Part shown: positions 59,012 to 64,000 of the stretch, one piece after another
How the letters are laid out: every line of letters begins with the position of its first letter
Numbering within the stretch: position 1 is the first letter of the stretch
NCBI GenBank assembly: GCA_008671135.1
Contig: RQAP01000006.1
Location: 1 to 64,000, forward strand
DNA length: 64,000 nt
Direction of reading: 5' to 3'
Source of the DNA: Collinsella aerofaciens
GTDB taxonomy: Bacteria; Actinomycetota; Coriobacteriia; Coriobacteriales; Coriobacteriaceae
Position numbers and translations under genes: made by a program
Notes under the pieces: model-generated
What the model saw: only the letters and a program-made list of their open reading frames with translations
Told to the model about the DNA's origin: nothing
The model's database searches: none

Positions 59012-61240
59012 TTATGCCTCCGGGACCCTACCCGTCGCCAAAATCTGTTCAAGTACCGCCTCATCCAGCACGGGTACGCCGAGCTGCTCGGCCTTGGTGA
59101 GCTTGGAGCCTGCCTTGGGGCCGGCGACCAGATAGCTCGTCTTCTTCGACACACTGCCCGAAACCTTGGCGCCGAGCACCTTGAGTGCCGCGCCCGCCTC
59201 GTCGCGGGTGCGGTTGACGAGCGTGCCGGTGAGCACGAAGGTCAGACCCGCGAGCGGCTGTGCGTCGGCGAGCTCGCCCGCCACGCCAGCGTCGGCTGCG
59301 GCCTGCGCGTGCGCGGCGCCCAAATCGACCTCGAGCGACAGACCCGCCTGACGCAGGCGCTCCAGCACGGCAAGGTTCTCGGGCACGGCCAGGAACTGCT
59401 TGACGCTCGCCGCAATCTTGGGACCGATGCCCTCGCACTCGGCGATGTCCTCTTCGCTCGCCAAGATGAGCTTGTCGATCGACAGGAATCGCTCGGCGAT
59501 GACCTCGCCCACGCTCTTGCCCACGTGGCGGATGCCCAGGGCAAACAGCACGCGACCGAGCGGCTGGCTCTTGGACTTGTTGAGCTCGGCGATGATTTTC
59601 TCGGCCGTCTTGAGGCCTACCGGAATGGGGTCACCCTTCTTGACGCCCTTTTTGCTGTTGGAGCTGGCATAAGTGCGCCCCGTGTCCAGTCCGGCGATGT
59701 CGTCGACCGTGAGCTGGTAGAAGTCCGCGACATCGTGGATCAGGCCGGCGGCGATCATCTTGTCGACGATCTCGTCGCCCAGGCCGTCGACGTCCATGCA
59801 GCCGCGGCTCACCCAGTGGAGCAGGCGCTCCTTGAGCTGTGCGGGACAATCGATGGAGACGCAGCGGTAGGCGACCTCGCCGTCCTCGTGGACCACGGGG
59901 CTGCCGCACACGGGGCAGACCTCGGGCATACGCCAGTCGACCGAATCGGCCGGGCGCTTGTCGAGTACCGGGCCCACGACCTCGGGGATTACGTCGCCCG
60001 CCTTGTGTACGATGATAGTGTCGCCCTCACGCACGTTTTTGCGACGGATCTCGTCGATGTTGTGCAGCGTGGCGCGCGCGATGGTGGAGCCGGCGACCGT
60101 CACCGGGTCGAACTCGGCGACCGGCGTGAGTACACCGGTGCGGCCCACCTGAATACGAATCTCGCGCAGGACGGTCTGCTTTTCCTCGGGCGGGAACTTA
60201 AAGGCAATGGCCCAGCGCGGCGCGCGGGCAGTAAAGCCCAGGTCGAGCTGCTGCTGGAAGCTGTCGACCTTTACGACCACGCCGTCGATGTCATAGTCCA
60301 GGTCACCGCGATGCTCGAGGGCCTGGGCGCAGAACTCGTGGACCTCGGCCGGCGTGGCGCAGCGTGCCACGTTGGGATTGACACTAAAGCCGGCGCTGCG
60401 CAGCCAGTCGAGAAATTCGCGCTGGCTGTGAACGTGCAGCGGATCGGTATCGGCGATGGCGTAGATAAAGGTGGCCAGGTCGCGGCGCGCCGTGACCTTG
60501 GGATCCTTTTGGCGCAGGCTGCCGGCGGCGGCGTTGCGCGGGTTGGCGAAGGGGTCGCGGCCCTCGGCATCGGCCTCTTCATTCAGACGTACAAAGCTGC
60601 CCTTGGGCATATAGACCTCGCCGCGCACCTCGATGGTGCGCTCGCGGTCGGCACCCATGTGGGCGAGCGCCGGCTCGGACAGGTGCATGGGCACATCCTT
60701 GATGGTGCGCACGTTGAGCGACACGTCCTCGCCCGTGGTACCGTCGCCACGTGTGGCGGCGCGCACAAAGGTGCCGTTTTGATAGGTAAGCGCCACACCC
60801 AGACCGTCGATCTTAAGCTCGCAGGTATAGGTGACGCTACCGGCACCGAGCGCATCCTCGGTTCGTTGGAGCCACGCGTCGAGTTCGTCCAGATCCATGG
60901 CATCGTCCATGGAATACATGCGCGCCATGTGCGTGACCGGCGTAAACTGCTCGCTCACGTAGCCGCCCACGCGCTGGGTATAGCTATCGGGCGTCACCAG
61001 GTCGGGGTAGGTTGCCTCGATTTCCTGCAGCTCAACGAGCATTTTGTCGAATGCGGCATCCGTGATCTCGGGCGCATCGAGCATGTAGTAGCGGTACGCG
61101 TGGTAATCGAGCTCGTGGCGCAGCTCGGCCGCGCGCGCTGCCGCCTGGGCACGGGCATCGGCCGGTGCGGCGGTATCCGTGCTCGCGGGCGTTTCGGTAT
61201 CGATGTCCACACCGTCACCAAACAGGCTCGATTGCTCCAT
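59012..61240 (-). CDS. ligA: NAD-dependent DNA ligase
   Basis: A 742-residue replicative ligase. The adenylation site is Lys143 in CELKIDGLG. Domain Ia contains YYMLDAPEITDAAFD, the OB fold follows, then the Cys4 zinc finger (CPVCGSP...CVSIDCP), the helix-hairpin-helix domain and a C-terminal BRCT domain (LTFVLTGTLVNRTRDEA, SYLVAGPKAGSKLTKA). It is slightly long because of an Ala-rich lead of about 35 residues before domain Ia. Confidence 0.97.
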   Translation of the reverse strand: MEQSSLFGDGVDIDTETPASTDTAAPADARAQAAARAAELRHELDYHAYRYYMLDAPEITDAAFDKMLVELQEIEATYPDLVTPDSYTQRVGGYVSEQFTPVTHMARMYSMDDAMDLDELDAWLQRTEDALGAGSVTYTCELKIDGLGVALTYQNGTFVRAATRGDGTTGEDVSLNVRTIKDVPMHLSEPALAHMGADRERTIEVRGEVYMPKGSFVRLNEEADAEGRDPFANPRNAAAGSLRQKDPKVTARRDLATFIYAIADTDPLHVHSQREFLDWLRSAGFSVNPNVARCATPAEVHEFCAQALEHRGDLDYDIDGVVVKVDSFQQQLDLGFTARAPRWAIAFKFPPEEKQTVLREIRIQVGRTGVLTPVAEFDPVTVAGSTIARATLHNIDEIRRKNVREGDTIIVHKAGDVIPEVVGPVLDKRPADSVDWRMPEVCPVCGSPVVHEDGEVAYRCVSIDCPAQLKERLLHWVSRGCMDVDGLGDEIVDKMIAAGLIHDVADFYQLTVDDIAGLDTGRTYASSNSKKGVKKGDPIPVGLKTAEKIIAELNKSKSQPLGRVLFALGIRHVGKSVGEVIAERFLSIDKLILASEEDIAECEGIGPKIAASVKQFLAVPENLAVLERLRQAGLSLEVDLGAAHAQAAADAGVAGELADAQPLAGLTFVLTGTLVNRTRDEAGAALKVLGAKVSGSVSKKTSYLVAGPKAGSKLTKAEQLGVPVLDEAVLEQILATGRVPEA

Positions 61241-61424
61241 AGCGGCACTCCTTCGCTCGATTTCAAACGGATACTAGAGTACCACCGGTCACCATGGGGT
61301 CGAATAACCCTTTCGAACCGCACCGAATCGGCAGCCGACGGACCGGGGTGGATCGCGCGATCAAACCATATCCTTGCCATTTCTAAATGATCTGTTTCCC
61401 CGTCCCCAACGGATCAACAAGAAA

Positions 61425-61460
61425 AGAGGGACTGTCCCACGTTGATGGGACAGCCCCTCT
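61425..61460 (-). terminator. htrA terminator
   Basis: AGAGGG-CTGTCCCA / TGGGACAG-CCCTCT with a short loop. On the minus strand it is followed by TTTTCTTGTTG, 26 nt after the protease stop. Confidence 0.88.
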
Positions 61461-61486
61461 GGCTTCGATATGTGCGATACGGCTCG

Positions 61487-62947
61487 CTAGTAACCCTGAC
61501 CGTAGCCTTGACCCTGGCCCTGCTGGCCCAGCAGCTCCTCCAGATACTGGCGCAACTGCTCGTCAGTAATGCCGCCGTTGCCGGTGTCGGTCGCGCTGTC
61601 GTCCTGCTGCTGGCTCTGCAGCTCCTCGTCAGAGCCCAGCTCAACCGTGACCTTCTTCTCTTCCTTGCCGCGCATGAGCGTGATCTCGACCTTCTCGCCC
61701 ACCTCGTGGCTGCGCAGAGCGATGATCAGGCCATCGGCGCTCGTAATCTCATCGTCGCCCAGCTTGGTAATGACATCGCCCTCTTGGATGCCGGCCTTGG
61801 CAGCGGGACCGTCCTCGACGACGCTTGCCACGTAGGCGCCGCTATCGGTGCTGAGCTTGTTGGTACGGGCATTGAGCGCATTGACGCTCGAAAGCGTGGC
61901 GCCCAGGTACGGATGAACCGGCGTCTTGCCGTCGATGATCTGGTCGGCAATGTTCTTGGCATAGTTGACCGGAATGGCAAAGCCCACGCCCGAGCTGGAG
62001 CCCGAATAGCTCTCGATGAGCGAGTTGATACCCACGAGCTCGCCGTTGTCGTTGACGAGCGCGCCGCCGGAGTTGCCCGGGTTGATGGCAGCATCGGTCT
62101 GGATCATGTTGGCGTAGATGGTGTTGCCGCTGGTAGAGCTCATGGCCGTGGAGCGATAGAGCGCCGACACGATGCCCGTGGAGACGGACTGCTCGTTGCC
62201 GAACGGCGAGCCGATCGCCATGACCCACTCGCCCACGTTGAGCTTGGAGGAGTCGCCGATCTCGATCGGGGTGAGCTTGGAGGCGTCAGCATCCTTGAGC
62301 TTGATGACGGCGAGGTCGCTCGAGGCATCGTTGCCCACGAACTCAGCCTCGTAGGTGGTGCCGTCGTCCATGGTCACCACGTACTGGTCGTAGCCGTCGA
62401 CCACGTGGTTGTTGGTGAGGATGTGGCCCTCGGTATCGAGCACCACGCCCGAACCGACGCTGCCCGAGCTATCCGACTCATCGGCAGACTGCGAAAGCGA
62501 GCCATTCTGGCTACCGCTCGAAGTGGCGGTGATGGAAACGACGGAAGGCAGGGCCTTGGCAGAAACGGCCTCGGCCAGCGTGGTGTCCTCGGAGTCGATG
62601 GTGATCTTTTGCGTCGATGAACCCGAAGCACCCGCCGTCACGGCATTCTTTCCGCCGCCAATATTGAGCGTGCCACTCATAATGAGCGCGATGACCAGCA
62701 GAGCGCCGCACGCACAGCCGGCGAGTGCCGTAATAAAGATCGGCAGCTTTTTGGTCTTGGTCTTGACCACCGTGTGCTTATTTACAACCTGCTGGCTGCC
62801 TAGCGGCTGGCCGGTCTGCGTGTCGTAAGCCTGCACGTAGGGAATGTTGCCGTCGGCAGGCGTCGACTCCACCTGCACACGCGGCTGCTGCTGGGTCTCG
62901 CCAGCGCTGCCCGCATCCTGGGGACGCTGGGAATCGTTCTCGCTCAT
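61487..62947 (-). CDS. HtrA/DegP-like serine protease with PDZ domain
   Basis: A 486-residue membrane-anchored protease. A disordered 65-residue cytosolic lead is followed by a TM helix at 68-91. The trypsin-like domain has His181 (LTNNHVV), Asp211 (SSDLAVIKL) and Ser293 (NPGNSGGAL). One PDZ domain spans about 360-450 (PAAKAGIQEGDVITKLGDDEI). It ends in a Gln/Gly-rich tail (GQGQGYGQGY). AAAGGA precedes the ATG. It degrades or refolds damaged exported proteins. The actinobacterial HtrA type with a long N-terminus fits. Confidence 0.94.
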   Translation of the reverse strand: MSENDSQRPQDAGSAGETQQQPRVQVESTPADGNIPYVQAYDTQTGQPLGSQQVVNKHTVVKTKTKKLPIFITALAGCACGALLVIALIMSGTLNIGGGKNAVTAGASGSSTQKITIDSEDTTLAEAVSAKALPSVVSITATSSGSQNGSLSQSADESDSSGSVGSGVVLDTEGHILTNNHVVDGYDQYVVTMDDGTTYEAEFVGNDASSDLAVIKLKDADASKLTPIEIGDSSKLNVGEWVMAIGSPFGNEQSVSTGIVSALYRSTAMSSTSGNTIYANMIQTDAAINPGNSGGALVNDNGELVGINSLIESYSGSSSGVGFAIPVNYAKNIADQIIDGKTPVHPYLGATLSSVNALNARTNKLSTDSGAYVASVVEDGPAAKAGIQEGDVITKLGDDEITSADGLIIALRSHEVGEKVEITLMRGKEEKKVTVELGSDEELQSQQQDDSATDTGNGGITDEQLRQYLEELLGQQGQGQGYGQGY

Positions 62948-62976
62948 GGCTGCGATCCTTTCGTCAAATAACCAAA

Positions 62977-63000
62977 GGCCCGCCAAACATGTGGCGGGCC
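62977..63000 (-). terminator. terminator after the GlnR-like regulator transcript
   Basis: GGCCCGCCA / TGGCGGGCC around 6 nt. On the minus strand it is followed by TTTGGTTATTTG, upstream of htrA. Confidence 0.7.
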
Positions 63001-63118
63001 ATCATTGTTCACGTTGATTTGTACCCCAATATGCGGGCGAACGTGTATGAGAACGCAATCTTTTAGGAAGGCTTAAGTTCTGCTGCAGATTCGAGAGGAA
63101 CCCGCACCTGCGTCAAGA

Positions 63119-63151
63119 CCACCACAAAGGTGCCTGTCCCCTTTGTGGTGG
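63119..63151. repeat. family-1 palindromic repeat, copy e
   Basis: CCACCACAAAG / CTTTGTGGTGG around core GTGCCTGTCCC, the exact reverse complement of copy a. It ends 4 nt before the regulator stop codon (downstream side of that gene). Confidence 0.88.
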
Positions 63152-63155
63152 AAAT

Positions 63156-63818
63156 CTAGTCCTTAAACAGATAGCCCACGCCGCGGACGGTGGTGATGTG
63201 TGCCGCGATCTGCGGGCCCACCTTGGAGCGGATGCGTCGGATGTGCACGTCGACGGTGCGCGTGCCGCCGCAGTACTCAAAGCCCCACACGCGGTGCAGC
63301 AGCACCTCGCGGCTGTAAGCACGGTTGGGGTGCGTTGCCAAAAAGCTCAGCAGCGAGTACTCCATCAGCGTCAGGTCGATGGGCTCGTTATCGAGTGTCA
63401 CCTGGTAGGTGGCCAGGTTGATCTCGAGGTTATCGATATTGAGCACATCGTCGGCGGCGACGGTCTCCTCCTCGCCCATCAGGCGCTGCGCACGAGCCTT
63501 GAGCTCGTTGGGCGTCGCCGTGGGGCATACAAAGTCGGCATGCGCGTGATTCGGCAGGCGCAGGGTGCCAAGGGCCTCATCGTCGACGATCACCAGCATG
63601 GGGACGCCGCCACGATCGTCAAGCCACTTGGCAATCTGATCGATGCGGTCGCTGCGAATGCCGTCGGAATCGAGGATCAGCAGGTCAAAGTCGTGCGCCG
63701 CAGTCGGCGAATCGGGGGTTGCCAGGCTCACCTCGACACCCAGGGTGGTCGTCAAGCTGCGGGCAAACTCGTGGAAGCGCGTCGTGCGCGCCATGAACAG
63801 GGCACTCTTTTCGGACAT
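63156..63818 (-). CDS. GlnR-like OmpR-family transcriptional regulator
   Basis: A 220-residue orphan response-regulator-type protein. The N-terminal receiver-like domain keeps FDLLILDSDG but not a typical full phosphorylation pocket. The C-terminal winged helix has LTLMEYSLLSFLATHPNRAYSREVLLHRVWG, then GGTRTVDVHIRRIRSKVG and TTVRGVGYLF, closely following actinobacterial GlnR. GGAGG lies 5 nt upstream of the ATG; a longer frame is rejected. It lies 50 nt downstream of glnA on the same strand with no histidine kinase. It probably controls nitrogen genes. Other OmpR members (RegX3-like) are an alternative. Confidence 0.8.
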   Translation of the reverse strand: MSEKSALFMARTTRFHEFARSLTTTLGVEVSLATPDSPTAAHDFDLLILDSDGIRSDRIDQIAKWLDDRGGVPMLVIVDDEALGTLRLPNHAHADFVCPTATPNELKARAQRLMGEEETVAADDVLNIDNLEINLATYQVTLDNEPIDLTLMEYSLLSFLATHPNRAYSREVLLHRVWGFEYCGGTRTVDVHIRRIRSKVGPQIAAHITTVRGVGYLFKD

Positions 63819-63868
63819 ATCGGCCTCCAAAGAAATGAGCTCAATCGTACTGGAACAAGCCAGAGCGA

Positions 63869-64000
63869 TTAGGAGTTCGCCAGGTAGTGCTTGATCTCCC
63901 ACTCGGTGATCGTAGACTCGAACTTATGCCACTCGTCGCGCTTCTTTTTGAGGAAGAAGCTGTGGATGTGCTCGCCGAGGGCATCCTTCATAAACTGCGA
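63869..64000 (-). CDS. glnA: glutamine synthetase type I, 3' end (partial)
   Basis: Only the last 43 codons are inside the window. The frame reads SQFMKDALGEHIHSFFLKKK followed by RDEWHKFESTITEWEIKHYLANS, the C-terminal helix and tail of GlnA type I (compare ALGEHI...EWEI...YL in many bacteria). It belongs to the same strand as the GlnR-like gene that follows. Confidence 0.88.
   Translation of the reverse strand, partial: SQFMKDALGEHIHSFFLKKKRDEWHKFESTITEWEIKHYLANS

Overview
The window is high-GC, gene-dense bacterial DNA. It most resembles Collinsella or a close relative (Coriobacteriia, gut Actinobacteria). This is inferred from GC-rich codon use, a tmRNA tag ending in ALAA, a cobalamin methionine synthase with its activation domain on a separate gene, a MurT-GatD fusion, a MoaC-MobB fusion, class C sortase pili, and a GlnR-like regulator next to a type I glutamine synthetase. 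No rRNA or marker gene settles the species.

Layout. 1-0.75 kb: an IS200-type element. 0.8-8 kb: a small unknown gene with a perfect palindrome in front of it, a DUF1648 membrane protein, YchF, a four-cluster ferredoxin-like protein and three iron-type alcohol/glycerol dehydrogenases. 8.3-12.6 kb: two helical-repeat proteins leading into a fused MurT-GatD lipid II amidation enzyme. 12.7-13.4 kb: tRNA-Glu with a duplicated 3' end, then a 219-bp inverted-repeat element. 13.4-20.2 kb: type III glutamine synthetase and a metF / MetH-activation / metH operon. 20.3-23.4 kb: a PFL-family protein, a large structured element, a methyltransferase and YhbY. 23.4-30.7 kb: a 999-aa SARP-like regulator, nagB, PTS EIIA-Glc, glmM, rpsI and rplM. 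30.9-34.5 kb: patatin, a 62-bp hairpin array, tmRNA, and a RelB-like/PIN toxin-antitoxin pair. 34.5-40.8 kb: a P1B-type ATPase with a small partner, then gatCAB. 41.1-49.5 kb: a sortase C pilus operon whose tip gene carries a G9 tract. 50-55 kb: a HAD phosphatase, moaC-mobB, moaA and an orphan DUF559-like nuclease-fold gene between identical palindromic repeats. 55-64 kb: MATE pump and MerR regulator, a low-GC secreted papain-fold protein with a lipoprotein, ligA, an HtrA protease, a GlnR-like regulator and the 3' end of glnA.

How genes work together. metF, the activation protein and metH form one translationally coupled methyl-transfer unit. gatC-gatA-gatB overlap as TAATG. The pilus tip, two paralogous pilins and the sortase run in one direction. 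nagB, glmM and MurT-GatD all feed or modify peptidoglycan. A GlnR-like regulator beside glnA at the right edge and paired GlnR-box-like sites upstream of glnN suggest a shared nitrogen response.

The most unusual content is non-coding. (1) Two copies of a structured element (21684-21817 and 37171-37313) have about 32-bp arms, a conserved core and a compensated 9-bp hairpin, and each lies just after a stop codon on the sense strand. (2) An exact 62-bp-period array next to tmRNA forms hairpins whose arms change together. (3) Two intergenic palindrome families (five and three copies) are present, one pair bracketing a gene. (4) tRNA-Glu and tmRNA both have partial 3'-end or T-arm copies beside them.
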